Assembly: GCF_001050155.1 (NCBI RefSeq)
Contig: NZ_LFVY01000012.1
Location: 1 to 64,000, forward strand
Reading direction: 5' to 3'
DNA: 64,000 nucleotides
DNA from: Nitratireductor soli
Lineage (GTDB): Bacteria; Pseudomonadota; Alphaproteobacteria; Rhizobiales; Rhizobiaceae
Below are positions 25,251 to 34,667 of the stretch, one piece after another. A model generated the notes under the pieces. That model was not told the origin of the DNA. It worked only from the letters and a program-made list of their open reading frames with translations, and ran no database searches. A program made the position numbers and the translations under genes. The first letter of the stretch is position 1. The number at the start of each line of letters is the position of its first letter.

Positions 25251-25385
25251 GTGTGCAACCATAGGCAAGTGCCTTGGGGGGATTCTATCCGGCTGCCGCG
25301 TCAGATACGATCAGCTAGTGATTCGACCTTTCGCATCAACGCTCGGGCCGACGGAACGACAGGGCTGAAGTGTACCGGGTAACCA

Positions 25386-25417
25386 TTGTTGGGCGGATAC
25401 CTTTGTTGGGCGGATAC
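25386..25417 (+). repeat. tandem 15-bp repeat upstream of popZ
   Basis: TTGTTGGGCGGATAC occurs at 25386-25400 and again at 25403-25417, a 17-base period. It lies 26 bases before the popZ start, within the probable leader or promoter. It may bind a regulator or be a recent duplication. Confidence 0.6.
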
Positions 25418-25442
25418 AGGGCAGAGGCGGCAGATTTTGACG

Positions 25443-26171
25443 ATGTCACATGGAATCGGGGCACAGAAGACCGATGCGCCCGCCGAGGGTTTCGCGGCGG
25501 GTGGTGCGCAGCGCGAACCATCGATGGAAGAGATTCTCGCTTCCATTCGGCGCATCATCGAGGACAATGACGCGCCGCCCGCATCAGACCAGGGTGGCGG
25601 TCAATCCCTGCGCGAAACCCCGCTGCGCGGCGCGCTCGAGCGCGAAGCGTCCCCAGCCGAAGCTCCGACTGAAGGAAAATCGATCGCTGGGCCGCGGCAG
25701 TCGACCGAACGAGCTTCTGCCATGGTTGAACGGCTGCCCGTCGAAGCGAGACCCGTTGCCGGCGAGACAGGCGGGGAGATCGAGCATTTTCGCGCCGAGC
25801 TCAATGCCGAAAACCACCCTTTGCGCCCCGAGCGCTTTGAGGAACCCACCCCTCAATCCGCGCGGCCGGATGATGAGGACGACGCGCTCTCCGGCGATGA
25901 GCGGGAGCATGCCCGGCGCGAACTTGGCCCGATCGCCCGCGAGCAGGAAGAGCGGCGGCAGAGCATTCTTTCCGAATATACGGGCCGCAAGGTCGCGGCG
26001 GCGTTTGGCGAGCTGAACGAGGCGTTCGAAGCCAGCCGCAAGCGCAATTTCGATCAGATGGCCGAGGAAATGCTGCGGCCGATGCTGCAGGATTGGCTCG
26101 ACAACAACCTGCCGACATTGGTCGAGCGGCTTGTGCGCGAGGAAATAGAACGCGTGGCGCGCGGCGGATAG
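25443..26171 (+). CDS. popZ: polar organizing protein PopZ (DUF2497)
   Basis: The 242-residue protein has the PopZ plan. A short N-terminal helix, PSMEEILASIRRIIEDN, lies at residues 26-42. A long acidic, proline-rich disordered middle follows. The C-terminal oligomerisation helices include YTGRKVAAAFGELNEAFEAS, RNFDQMAEEMLRPMLQDW and LPTLVERLVREEIERVARGG. PopZ forms a polar matrix that anchors centromere-ParB complexes and cell-cycle kinases; in rhizobia it marks the growing pole. The start at 25443 (MSHGIGAQK) is preferred over 25386, which lies in the tandem repeat. The tolC-popZ-valS order is conserved in rhizobia. Confidence 0.92.
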   Translation: MSHGIGAQKTDAPAEGFAAGGAQREPSMEEILASIRRIIEDNDAPPASDQGGGQSLRETPLRGALEREASPAEAPTEGKSIAGPRQSTERASAMVERLPVEARPVAGETGGEIEHFRAELNAENHPLRPERFEEPTPQSARPDDEDDALSGDEREHARRELGPIAREQEERRQSILSEYTGRKVAAAFGELNEAFEASRKRNFDQMAEEMLRPMLQDWLDNNLPTLVERLVREEIERVARGG

Positions 26172-26287
26172 GCCTGCGCGCGGATCGCGACGCGTCCGGT
26201 TGACTTGGCCTGACCCTTCCGCTTTACACCGTGCTCTGATCGTACCAAGGTCTCTTGGTCTATAGCCTCGCGAGCGCGGATATCCCT

Positions 26288-29068
26288 ATGCTTGAAAAGA
26301 TTTACGACGCGGCAAGCGTCGAGCCGAAAATCGCTGAACTCTGGGAAGAGGCGGGCGCCTTCAAGGCGGGCGCCGGGGCGAAGCCTGGCGCCGAACCCTT
26401 CACCATCGTCATTCCGCCGCCCAATGTGACCGGCTCCCTGCATATGGGCCACGCGCTCAACAACACGCTGCAGGACATCATGGTCCGCTTCGAGCGCATG
26501 CGCGGCAAGGATGTGCTGTGGCAGCCCGGCATGGACCATGCGGGCATCGCAACGCAGATGGTCGTCGAGCGGCAGCTCATGGAGCGCCAGCAGCACCGTC
26601 GCGATCTCGGCCGCGACAAGTTCATCGACAAGGTCTGGGAGTGGAAGGCGGAATCCGGCGGCGCCATCATGAACCAGCTGAAGCGGCTGGGCGCGTCCTG
26701 CGACTGGAGCCGCGAACGCTTCACCATGGACGAGGGCCTGTCGAAGGCGGTTATCGAAGTCTTTGTCTCACTTTACAAGCAAGAGCTCATCTACAAGGAC
26801 AAGCGCCTGGTCAATTGGGACCCGAAGCTCCTGACGGCGATCTCCGATCTCGAGGTGGAACAGGTCGAGACCAACGGCAATCTCTGGCATTTCCGCTATC
26901 CGATCGAGGGCAAGGCCTTTGATCTGCAGGACGAGACGAGTTTCGTCACCGTGGCGACGACGCGGCCGGAGAGCATGCTGGGCGACACCGGTGTTGCCGT
27001 GCATCCCGAGGACGAACGCTACACGCATCTGGTCGGCAAGAATGTCGTCCTGCCGTTGGTCGGCCGCCTGCTGCCCATCGTGGCCGACGACTATTCTGAT
27101 CCCGAGAAGGGAACCGGCGCGGTGAAGATGACGCCGGCGCATGATTTCAACGATTTCGAGGTCGGCAAGCGCCACGGGCTGCGGCAGATCAACATCCTGA
27201 CGGTCGAGGCGGCGATCACGCTGAAGGACAATGAGGATTTCCTGGCCGGGCTGGAAGGCCAGGAACTGGTGAGCCGGACCGTTGCGGCGCTCGACGGGCT
27301 GGATCGCTTCGAGGCGCGCAAGGCCGTCGTCGCCATGATGGAGGAGGGCGGTTTCCTCGCCAAGGTCGAGCCGCACAAGCATACGGTGCCGCACGGCGAC
27401 CGCGGCGGCGTGCCGATCGAGCCGTTCCTGACAGACCAGTGGTATGTCGATGCCAGGACGCTGGCCAAGCCGGCCATCGCCTCGGTGCGCGAGGGGCGCA
27501 CGAATTTCATGCCGAAGAACTGGGAAAAGACCTATTTCGAATGGATGGAGAACATCCAGCCCTGGTGTGTCTCGCGCCAGCTGTGGTGGGGACACCAGAT
27601 CCCCGCCTGGTACGGTCCCGACGGGCAGGTGTTCGTCGAGAAGGACGAGGAGACCGCGCTCGAGGCCGCCATCCAGCACTACATCGCCCATGAAGGGCCG
27701 TGGAAGGGATGGGTCGAGGAAAAGCTCGAGAATTTCAAGCCGGGCGAAATCCTGACGCGCGACGAGGACGTGCTGGACACCTGGTTCTCGTCGGCATTGT
27801 GGCCGTTCTCGACGCTGGGCTGGCCCGACAAGACGCCTGAGCTGGCGCGCTACTATCCGACCTCGGTGCTCGTCACCGGCTTCGACATCATCTTCTTCTG
27901 GGTGGCCCGGATGATGATGATGGGCTTGCATTTCATGGATGAGGAGCCGTTCCACACGGTCTATGTCCACGCGCTGGTGCGCGACAAGTCCGGCGCCAAG
28001 ATGTCGAAGTCGAAGGGCAATGTCATCGATCCGCTGGAGCTGATCGACGAATATGGCGCCGATGCGCTGCGCTTCACGCTGACCATCATGGCCGCGCAGG
28101 GTCGCGACGTGAAGCTCGACCCGGCACGCGTCGCCGGCTACCGCAATTTCGGCACCAAGCTTTGGAACGCCACACGCTTCGCCGAAATGAACGGCGTCGC
28201 GCGTGATGCGGAATTCAAACCGGAGAACGCGAAGCTCGCCGTCAATCGCTGGATCCTGACCGAGCTGACCCGCGCCGCGAAGGCGATCACCGACGGCATC
28301 GCCTCCTACCGCTTCAACGAGGCGGCGGGCGGCGCCTACCGTTTCGTCTGGAGCCTTTTCTGCGATTGGTATCTGGAGCTGCTGAAGCCGGTCTTCGCCG
28401 GCACGGACGAGGCCGCGAAGGCGGAGGCGCGTGCTTGCGCGGCTTATGTGCTGGATGAGATCTACAAGCTCCTGCATCCGATGATGCCGTACATGACGGA
28501 GGAGCTTTGGACGCATACGGCGGGCGACGCGGGGCGCGACGACCTTCTGGCGCTGACCGCCTGGCCGGAGCTCGATTTCGAGGACGCCGAGGCGGCTACC
28601 GACATCAACTGGCTGGTCGATCTCGTGTCCGGCATTCGCTCGGTGCGCGCCGAGATGAACGTGCCGCCGGCGGCCATCGCGCCGTTGATCGCAGTCGGCG
28701 CCGATGAGACGACGCGGGCGCGCATCGCCAGGCACGATCCGGCGATCCGCCGCCTGGCGCGCGTCGGCGAGCTGGGTTTTGCCGGCGAAGCCCCCAAAGG
28801 CTCGGCGCAGATCGTCCTTGGCGAGGCGACGTTCTGCCTGCCGCTTGGCGATCTGATCGACCTGTCCGCCGAAACGGCCCGACTGCAGAAGGAGATCGCC
28901 AAGATGACCGGCGAGATGCAGCGGCTGGAAAAGAAGCTCGGCAACGACAAATTCGTCGCCAACGCGCCCGAGGACATCGTCGCTGCCGAACGCGAGAAGC
29001 TGGCGGAATTCGCCGACGCAAAGGGCAAGTTGGAAGTGGCGTTGGCCCGCGTCAAGGAAGCCGGTTGA
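26288..29068 (+). CDS. valS: valyl-tRNA synthetase
   Basis: This 926-residue class I synthetase charges tRNA-Val. The HIGH-type motif is in PPNVTGSLHMGHALN (about residues 41-55) and the KMSKS loop in GAKMSKSKGNVIDPLEL (about residue 570). The editing domain lies between (TTRPESMLGDTGVAV). The anticodon-binding domain spans about 690-830. A C-terminal coiled coil (ETARLQKEIAKMTGEMQRLE) clamps the tRNA, as is typical of ValRS. ATG 26288 (MLEKIYDAASVEPK) matches family starts. Confidence 0.97.
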   Translation: MLEKIYDAASVEPKIAELWEEAGAFKAGAGAKPGAEPFTIVIPPPNVTGSLHMGHALNNTLQDIMVRFERMRGKDVLWQPGMDHAGIATQMVVERQLMERQQHRRDLGRDKFIDKVWEWKAESGGAIMNQLKRLGASCDWSRERFTMDEGLSKAVIEVFVSLYKQELIYKDKRLVNWDPKLLTAISDLEVEQVETNGNLWHFRYPIEGKAFDLQDETSFVTVATTRPESMLGDTGVAVHPEDERYTHLVGKNVVLPLVGRLLPIVADDYSDPEKGTGAVKMTPAHDFNDFEVGKRHGLRQINILTVEAAITLKDNEDFLAGLEGQELVSRTVAALDGLDRFEARKAVVAMMEEGGFLAKVEPHKHTVPHGDRGGVPIEPFLTDQWYVDARTLAKPAIASVREGRTNFMPKNWEKTYFEWMENIQPWCVSRQLWWGHQIPAWYGPDGQVFVEKDEETALEAAIQHYIAHEGPWKGWVEEKLENFKPGEILTRDEDVLDTWFSSALWPFSTLGWPDKTPELARYYPTSVLVTGFDIIFFWVARMMMMGLHFMDEEPFHTVYVHALVRDKSGAKMSKSKGNVIDPLELIDEYGADALRFTLTIMAAQGRDVKLDPARVAGYRNFGTKLWNATRFAEMNGVARDAEFKPENAKLAVNRWILTELTRAAKAITDGIASYRFNEAAGGAYRFVWSLFCDWYLELLKPVFAGTDEAAKAEARACAAYVLDEIYKLLHPMMPYMTEELWTHTAGDAGRDDLLALTAWPELDFEDAEAATDINWLVDLVSGIRSVRAEMNVPPAAIAPLIAVGADETTRARIARHDPAIRRLARVGELGFAGEAPKGSAQIVLGEATFCLPLGDLIDLSAETARLQKEIAKMTGEMQRLEKKLGNDKFVANAPEDIVAAEREKLAEFADAKGKLEVALARVKEAG

Positions 29069-29475
29069 GCAGAAGGGCGAGCGGCGCGGACCAGGTTGGA
29101 CCGTGCGCCTCGATCGTCGACAACGACTGATCGTCCCGTCTCATCGTTCTGCGGGGCCTTACCGCGATCCATTGGTCGGTCGCAGCAACGCATTGGCGGG
29201 GCATACGAGGCTGGATCGCCGATCCTTCACCGCCTGTCCGACCGGCGATGATTCGACGGTTGTCCAGCAAACAAAACAGGCGGCCAAGGGGCGCGCAAAC
29301 CAGCGTTCAATGACGGTTTTGCGAAATCTCCACGATTGTTGCAATTTTGCAACTTTTGCTCGTTTCCAAGGGCCATGGATGCGATTTCAGCGCTTTTTTA
29401 CCCCAATTCTGCGGTTGATTTACCGTATTCACGATATCAAGGAGCCATTTTTGCGAGCAGCGCGCGCGGTTGTCG
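29069..29475. other. intergenic stretch without recognisable gene
   Basis: About 400 bases between valS and the operator of the porin gene hold no supported ORF, RNA or repeat. The last 150 bases are AT-richer than the surroundings and probably contain promoter elements for the gene at 29579. Confidence 0.5.
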
Positions 29476-29489
29476 TTACGTAAACGTAA
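29476..29489 (+). promoter_or_regulatory. palindromic operator, LiuR-like
   Basis: TTACGTAAACGTAA is an inverted repeat (TTACG/CGTAA), followed by a further half-site GTAACGT at 29492-29498. The pattern TTACGTTTACGTAA is known for LiuR, a MerR-family regulator of branched-chain and fatty acyl-CoA catabolism. It lies 90 bases upstream of a FadL-type porin, a plausible member of such a regulon. The regulator itself is not in this window. Confidence 0.5.
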
Positions 29490-29578
29490 GAGTAACGTGC
29501 GACAATATGCGCTGTAACGATTGAGGTTAACCGCAGCGCTGCTATCCTCGCTACCACATTTGGAGGAGAGGGGTTCCC

Positions 29579-30727
29579 ATGCGTTTTACCCGCATCGCTT
29601 CGGCCATGACGCTCATTGCCGCATCCGTTGGAACCGCCCAGGCTGGCGGTTTCTCGCGCGGCACGGCCGATACGGATATTCTTTACGAGGACGGCAACAT
29701 CAACTTCCGCGCCGGGGTGATCGTCGTCGTGCCGACGCAGAAGTTCAAGACCGGAGTGGGCGGCACGACGAGCGGCGGCGTGGTCGGCACGGATTATCTC
29801 GACACCTACGCGATCCCGTCCGGCGCGGTGAAATTCAAGGTTTCCGATAATCTGTCCTGCGCCGGCACCTATACGGACGTCCATGGCGCGGCATCGAGCT
29901 ATGACGCACCTTTCGGCCCATCCGGCAAGCGCTCGGAAAAGTTCACGGTCACCGAGTTCGGCGCGACCTGTGCCGTGTTCTTCGATGTCGGCAAGGGGCG
30001 TCTGTCCGTGCTCGGCGGTGCGTTCGCCGAAAAGTTCGACTACGATCTGCAGGCATCGCTGCCGCCGGCGCTTGGCGGGCTTCCGCTGAACGTCGATCTC
30101 AACAGCACCGCTTTCGGCTGGCGCGCGGGCATCGGCTACGACATCCCCGAAATCGCCTTCCGTGCGCAGCTTCTTTATCGCTCCGGCACGAAGCACGAAG
30201 CCGATGGCGGCGGCTCCATCCTGCATCCGCTCGCCGGCGCCATTCCGCTGGTTTCCTCCGGCTCGGGCGAGTTGCCGCAGAGCGTCGAACTGAAGGTGCA
30301 GACCGGCGTTGCGCCGGGCTGGCTGGTCTTCGGCTCCGTCAAGTGGATGGATTGGTCGGTCAACGAAACGCTGAATCTAAGCGCCTCCTCAGCCGCGACG
30401 GGAACGATCAACAGTCTCAATCAGTATTACTGGCGCGATGGCTGGACGATCACCGGCGGCGTCGGTCACGCCTTCAACGATCGGGTTTCCGGTCTCGTCA
30501 GCCTGCAATGGGATCGCGGTGTCTCTACGGGTTATGATTTCCGCACCGACAAATGGCTGCTCGCCGCAGGTGTCGGCGTCAAGGACGACATGGGTGGCGA
30601 ACTGCGCTTCGGCGGCGGCATCACCTATCTCACCTCGGCCAGTGCCACCAAGGGGATCGAGACAGGGGCGTCCGTCGATTCCGGTTGGGTCGGGATCGCT
30701 TCCGCCAGCTACAAGATCAAATGGTGA
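29579..30727 (+). CDS. OmpP1/FadL-family outer membrane transporter
   Basis: This 382-residue beta-barrel protein is preceded by GGAGGAGAGG. The signal peptide MRFTRIASAMTLIAASVGTA is cleaved before GGFSRG. An N-terminal plug-like segment GGFSRGTADTDILYEDGNIN is followed by alternating strands, and the end YKIKW has a terminal aromatic as in barrel proteins. Family blocks include SVKWMDWSVNE and GWTITGGVGHAFNDRVSGLV. FadL proteins let long-chain fatty acids or aromatic hydrophobics cross the outer membrane. The LiuR-like operator upstream fits lipid uptake. A terminator follows. Confidence 0.9.
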   Translation: MRFTRIASAMTLIAASVGTAQAGGFSRGTADTDILYEDGNINFRAGVIVVVPTQKFKTGVGGTTSGGVVGTDYLDTYAIPSGAVKFKVSDNLSCAGTYTDVHGAASSYDAPFGPSGKRSEKFTVTEFGATCAVFFDVGKGRLSVLGGAFAEKFDYDLQASLPPALGGLPLNVDLNSTAFGWRAGIGYDIPEIAFRAQLLYRSGTKHEADGGGSILHPLAGAIPLVSSGSGELPQSVELKVQTGVAPGWLVFGSVKWMDWSVNETLNLSASSAATGTINSLNQYYWRDGWTITGGVGHAFNDRVSGLVSLQWDRGVSTGYDFRTDKWLLAAGVGVKDDMGGELRFGGGITYLTSASATKGIETGASVDSGWVGIASASYKIKW

Positions 30728-30756
30728 GCGCCGTCTGATTTCTTGCGACGTCAAAA

Positions 30757-30781
30757 GGCCCGGTCATTGCCGGGCCTTTTT
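30757..30781 (+). terminator. Rho-independent terminator
   Basis: GGCCCGG (30757-30763) and CCGGGCC (30770-30776) with loop TCATTG are followed by TTTTT. It terminates the FadL-type gene. Confidence 0.9.
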
Positions 30782-30993
30782 GCGTTCGCGGTCATCTGAG
30801 ATTGGTGATGCGCACCTGCCATGCGGCATTTGCATGACTGTGGTGAAAATTCGCATGGGGCTTGAAACAGAAGGCGTTGTGCCGCAAATAGGTGCAGTCA
30901 CCCGGACCGGGCCCCTCTGGCAGGCAAGGCGTTGCCTGTGATGTCGGACCGCACGACAACGCGCTGACGCGGCGCAAGAATTGTATCAGCTCC

Positions 30994-31926
30994 ATGACAA
31001 TGCACGACTGGCTGTGGCCCGGCTTTCTGGCCTTTGTGGCCCTTATTCTGTTTTTCGACCTTTTCGTTCTGCACCGCCGCGACCACGTCATCTCGACGCG
31101 CGAAGCGTGCAAGACCGTTGCCGGCTACGTCGCCCTGGCGATGATGTTCGCCGTCGGCGTCTTTCTGTTCGCCGGCAAGGACCGCGGCGCCGAGTTCCTC
31201 ACCGGCTACCTGATCGAGCAGGCCCTGTCGCTCGACAACATCTTCGTCATCGCCCTCATTTTCACCTATTTCAAGGTGCCGGCCGAAGCCCAGTACCGCG
31301 TGCTGTTTTATGGCATTGTCGGCGCCATCGTCATGCGCCTGTCGCTGATCGTGCCGGGCGTCAAGCTGGTCGACCAGTTTCTCGTCATCGGCATGGCGCT
31401 GGGGGCGCTGTTGATCTTCTCCGGCTTCAAGATGATGACGTCGGGCGACGAGATGATCGACCCTGGCCAAAGCCGTATCGTCAGGCTCTTGATGCGCACG
31501 GGGCGCGTGACGACCGAATATGAGGGGTCGAAATTCCTCACCAGGCGCAATGGCCTGCTGTACATGACACCGCTGTTCGTCGTGCTGATGACGGTGGAGG
31601 TGACGGACCTCATTTTCGCCATCGATTCGATCCCGGCGGTCCTGGCGATCTCCAACGATGCCTTCATCGTCTTCTCGTCGAACGTTTTCGCCGTGATGGG
31701 GCTGCGCGCCATGTTCTTCGTCCTGTCGGGCATGATGCGGACCTTCAAGCACCTGAAGACCGGGCTTTCGCTGGTCCTGATGTTCATCGGCCTGAAAATG
31801 CTTCTGGCGCATTGGATCAAGATTCCGTCGCCCCTGGCCCTGACGGTAACCGTGCTTCTCATCGGCGGCTCCATCGTCGCCTCGGTCATTGCGCGCAAGC
31901 GCGAAGAACAGCGGGCTGAACGCTAG
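30994..31926 (+). CDS. TerC/Alx family membrane protein
   Basis: The 310-residue protein has about nine membrane helices. Family acidic motifs are LILFFDLFVLHRRDHV near the start, EQALSLDNIFVIALIFTYF in helix 3, and MTVEVTDLIFAIDSIPAVLA in helix 6; the paired Asp residues form the metal path. Alx/TerC proteins export Mn2+ and protect against metal or alkaline stress. The start at 30994 or 31000 (MHDWLWPGF) is chosen because the upstream frame is non-membrane. The leader shows no convincing yybP-ykoY riboswitch, which often precedes this family. The stop is followed directly by an IS relic. Confidence 0.92.
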   Translation: MTMHDWLWPGFLAFVALILFFDLFVLHRRDHVISTREACKTVAGYVALAMMFAVGVFLFAGKDRGAEFLTGYLIEQALSLDNIFVIALIFTYFKVPAEAQYRVLFYGIVGAIVMRLSLIVPGVKLVDQFLVIGMALGALLIFSGFKMMTSGDEMIDPGQSRIVRLLMRTGRVTTEYEGSKFLTRRNGLLYMTPLFVVLMTVEVTDLIFAIDSIPAVLAISNDAFIVFSSNVFAVMGLRAMFFVLSGMMRTFKHLKTGLSLVLMFIGLKMLLAHWIKIPSPLALTVTVLLIGGSIVASVIARKREEQRAER

Positions 31927-31927
31927 A

Positions 31928-32365
31928 GCCGGCAGGTTGTCCATGACGACGACGTCGCCTGGGCGAAGCTCGGGTGCCAGAGCCTGCCCGGCATAGGCAC
32001 GCAGGGCCGCACCGTTCATCGGCCCGTCGAGCAGCATCGTTGCGGTCATGCCATCAAGCGGCAGGCCACCCGTCAACGTCGTGGTCTTCCGCCGGCCGTG
32101 GGGGATGCGGCTACGCGGCATCGTTGGCCGCGTGGGCGCGGCCTACCTGCCGGCCCTTCTTCATGGATGCCGACGTCTCGTCGATGAAGATCAGCCTCCC
32201 CGGGGGCGAGATCGAGCCGGCCGTTGAACCAGCTATGCGGCGGCGCAGGACATCGCGCTACTGCTCGGCGGCAAGGCGCTCGCCGATCTCGGCAAGGTTG
32301 ATGTCTGGCGCCTCCGCGATGAGCCTGAGAGCGAAGGCTTCGTGCGCGTCGAGCTTCGACCCTGG
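31928..32365 (-). pseudogene. IS630-family transposase remnant
   Basis: Minus-strand fragments in different frames match IS630 transposase. KLDAHEAFALRLIAEAPDIN-LAEIGERLAAEQ ends in a stop; then FIDETSASMKKGRQVGRAHA; then KTTTLTGGLPLDGMTATMLL-DGPMNG, ending at GDVVVMDNLPA, with the rest missing. The last block holds the second catalytic Asp region. Internal deletion and loss of the C-terminus make it inactive. It abuts the terC stop, so the insertion may have trimmed the original downstream sequence. Confidence 0.8.
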
Positions 32366-32474
32366 AGGCCGGTGCCCAGGCACCTGGTCATCTCCATCTC
32401 CTGACAAGTCGTCAGCAGCGATGAATGAGACAAGCCCGATGCGTGAATCTCAAAACGCGCGACCCGGCTGAGGA

Positions 32475-33353
32475 TCAGCGGCCGGCTGGTTCAACCGTTG
32501 CGACAACGTGCTCGATCGCTGTCGTCAGGGAAACCGTTCCGCGGCGGTGTTCGCTGTCATTGTGGTGCATGAACAGGCCGTTGGCGATCCCCTCATACAT
32601 GCCGAGAAGCGCGTTGGCCACCTCGCGGGGCAAGCCTTCCTCGGCAAGCAGCGCGGCGCGACGCTCCGGCGGGACCGACACCGGCACCACCGGGCGGCCA
32701 AGAATTTCCGCGAAGGCCGATGCCACATCACCGGCGCTCCAGTCTTCCGGCCCGCCCAACTCCACGATCCGCTTCCCGGTCCATCCTTCGCACAGCAGGG
32801 TTGCCGCCGTGCGCCCGACATCGATGGTGCTCACCATCGGGATTCTCTGGGAGGGTTCGATAAAGGTCGGCAGCACGCCTTCCGACATGACCGCTTGCGC
32901 CACCTCGCCCCAGGTCTCGACAAAATAGCCCGAACGCAGGAAGGCGGTCGCCAGTGCCGCCCCGTCAAGCAATGCCTCGAACCGGTTGAGGGTGGCGATG
33001 ACCCCGGTGCCGGAGGCATGCTGCGCTCCGATAGACGACAGGACAACGGCCTTGGGCAGACGCGCCCGCTGTGCCGCATCGGCCAGCGCCGCGCCGAGTT
33101 CTTCCGTGCGGGCATCGGGATCACCGCTCACCGGCGGCGGATTGAGCAGGACCGCTGCCGACGCTCCCTTCAGCGCATCGGCCATCGCGTCGGCATCCTC
33201 GATGCTCGCAACGACCACCTCCGCGCCGAGGGTTGTCCACTTTTCACCCTGTTCCTTGCGACGCAGGACGACACGCACCGTCTCGCCGCGTTCGATGAGG
33301 GCGCGCGCTGTCTCGCCGCCGGCCCGACCGTTTGCACCAAGCACAACATACAT
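32475..33353 (-). CDS. NmrA/SDR-like NAD(P)-binding protein
   Basis: The 292-residue protein has an N-terminal Rossmann motif VVLGANGRAGGETARALI. NAD(P)-binding follows at VRVVLRRKEQGEKW, typical of the atypical SDR (NmrA/HSCARG) group that senses or uses NADP(H). The family Tyr-Lys pair is not clear, so catalysis is uncertain. MYVVLG at 33353 follows GGAG. It is divergent from a LysR regulator, its likely controller. Confidence 0.87.
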   Translation of the reverse strand: MYVVLGANGRAGGETARALIERGETVRVVLRRKEQGEKWTTLGAEVVVASIEDADAMADALKGASAAVLLNPPPVSGDPDARTEELGAALADAAQRARLPKAVVLSSIGAQHASGTGVIATLNRFEALLDGAALATAFLRSGYFVETWGEVAQAVMSEGVLPTFIEPSQRIPMVSTIDVGRTAATLLCEGWTGKRIVELGGPEDWSAGDVASAFAEILGRPVVPVSVPPERRAALLAEEGLPREVANALLGMYEGIANGLFMHHNDSEHRRGTVSLTTAIEHVVATVEPAGR

Positions 33354-33411
33354 GATTGCCACTCCTTCAGATCGCTCGATAGAGGAACAGATAAGCGCGG
33401 GATTTTCATGC

Positions 33412-33442
33412 GTCCAATGCATGTGATATATAGTTGGCATGC
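33412..33442. promoter_or_regulatory. divergent promoter/operator between NmrA-like and LysR genes
   Basis: The 85-base divergent gap contains CCAA...TTGG (33414-33417 and 33434-33437) and GCATG/CATGC arms (33419-33423, 33438-33442) around an AT-rich TGATATATAG core. Such a dyad is a reasonable LysR-type binding region that would control both genes. One arm overlaps the LysR start codon, which would allow autorepression. Confidence 0.35.
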
Positions 33443-34371
33443 GTGAAGTGGATTTACGTCGGATCGACCTCAACCTGCTGGTGGCGCTTGAGGCGCTGCT
33501 GGACGAGAAGAATGTCACACGGGCCGCCCACCGGCTTGGCATGAGCCAGCCGGCTGCAAGCCGAGCGCTCGGGCGATTGCGCGCGCTGTTTTCGGATGCG
33601 CTGCTGGTCGATGGACCGGGCGGCTACATCCTCAGCGCCCGTGCTGAAGAGGTGCGCCCGGCGCTGCGCAGGATACTGGCAGGCGTAGGAGAAATGTTGG
33701 AGGCCAACGCGTTCGTTCCAGCGACGGCAACGGGGCGAATCCGGCTCCTCATGCCCGATCTCCAGGCCGCCGCGCTCGCGCCGCATCTGCTCGCCCGCCT
33801 TGCCCGCGAGGCGCCGTCTCTCGATCTCGACATTGTCGCGCCGGGCACGAACGGGATCGAAGTGCTGGAGCACGGTGCCGCGGATGCGATGGTGGCGCTG
33901 ATCGACGAAGCGCCGGCCGGCATCCAGCGACGCCGCCTCTATGACGAAGAACTCGTGACGCTGGTGCGGGCGCATCACCCTGCGCTTACCGGAACATTCA
34001 CGCTCGACCGTTTTCTGGCGCTTGAGCATATCGTGGTGAGCGTCACCGGCGTCGGGCCTGCACCCGTCGACGAGGTGCTTGCGCGGATGGGGCGAACGCG
34101 CCGGGTGAAGCTGCGCGTGCCCAACTTCTTCGCGGCGGTCGAGATCGCCGCTCGCTCCGACCTGATCATGACCCTGCCGTCGAGCCTGGCACGAGCGGCC
34201 GCCAACATGAGGCGCCTGGTATCGCTGCCGCCACCCCTCGATCTCGGGAGTTTCACCATGAGCCTCGCCTGGCACGCACGCCAGCAAGACGCGCCCAGGC
34301 ACATATGGTTGAGAGGTGCCATTGTCACGGCGGCGATGGATATGTCATCGGCGAACGAAGTTGGCGGCTGA
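33439..34371 (+). CDS. LysR-family transcriptional regulator
   Basis: This is a 310-residue regulator. The winged helix-turn-helix lies at residues 5-65 (DLNLLVALEALLDEKNVTRA, AAHRLGMSQPAASRALGRLR), followed by the substrate-binding domain (TGRIRLLMPDLQAAALAPHL, AVEIAARSDLIMTLPSSLA). It resembles the NodD/NahR-like subgroup, with its DLNLL start and DALLV. It is divergent from the NmrA-like gene, which it probably controls in response to an unknown small ligand. Confidence 0.93.
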   Translation: MREVDLRRIDLNLLVALEALLDEKNVTRAAHRLGMSQPAASRALGRLRALFSDALLVDGPGGYILSARAEEVRPALRRILAGVGEMLEANAFVPATATGRIRLLMPDLQAAALAPHLLARLAREAPSLDLDIVAPGTNGIEVLEHGAADAMVALIDEAPAGIQRRRLYDEELVTLVRAHHPALTGTFTLDRFLALEHIVVSVTGVGPAPVDEVLARMGRTRRVKLRVPNFFAAVEIAARSDLIMTLPSSLARAAANMRRLVSLPPPLDLGSFTMSLAWHARQQDAPRHIWLRGAIVTAAMDMSSANEVGG

Positions 34372-34667
34372 GGCCGCAAGGCGGGCTATCTGTCGCGCAG
34401 TTTCTCCTGCCGCTCCTGATCATCGAATATGTTCCAGTTTCAGCTCCCGTGGGGCGTACAACGGATGCCCCGCCGCCCGCGCTCGGTCATCGCGCCGCCG
34501 CTGTGCCCATTTGGCAACAGTTTCTCAATAAGCATTCGGTTAAGACTGCTGCGGGATGCAATGCCAATTTCCCGCCATAAACCCGGCGCATCGACGATGT
34601 TCGAAAGCGCGCCGGAAGCCAACCGAGTGTTTTCAGGAAAATGCCGCGCGCAGCGGCTGGGGTGATT
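34372..34667. other. intergenic region upstream of ilvD
   Basis: About 300 bases without a supported gene. It should carry the ilvD promoter. No attenuator hairpin or branched-chain leader peptide was recognised. Confidence 0.5.

Noticed and set aside
30782-30993. Possible yybP-ykoY (Mn2+) riboswitch before terC
   Set aside because: The conserved purine-rich GGGGAGUA-type core and its paired stems could not be found in the leader.
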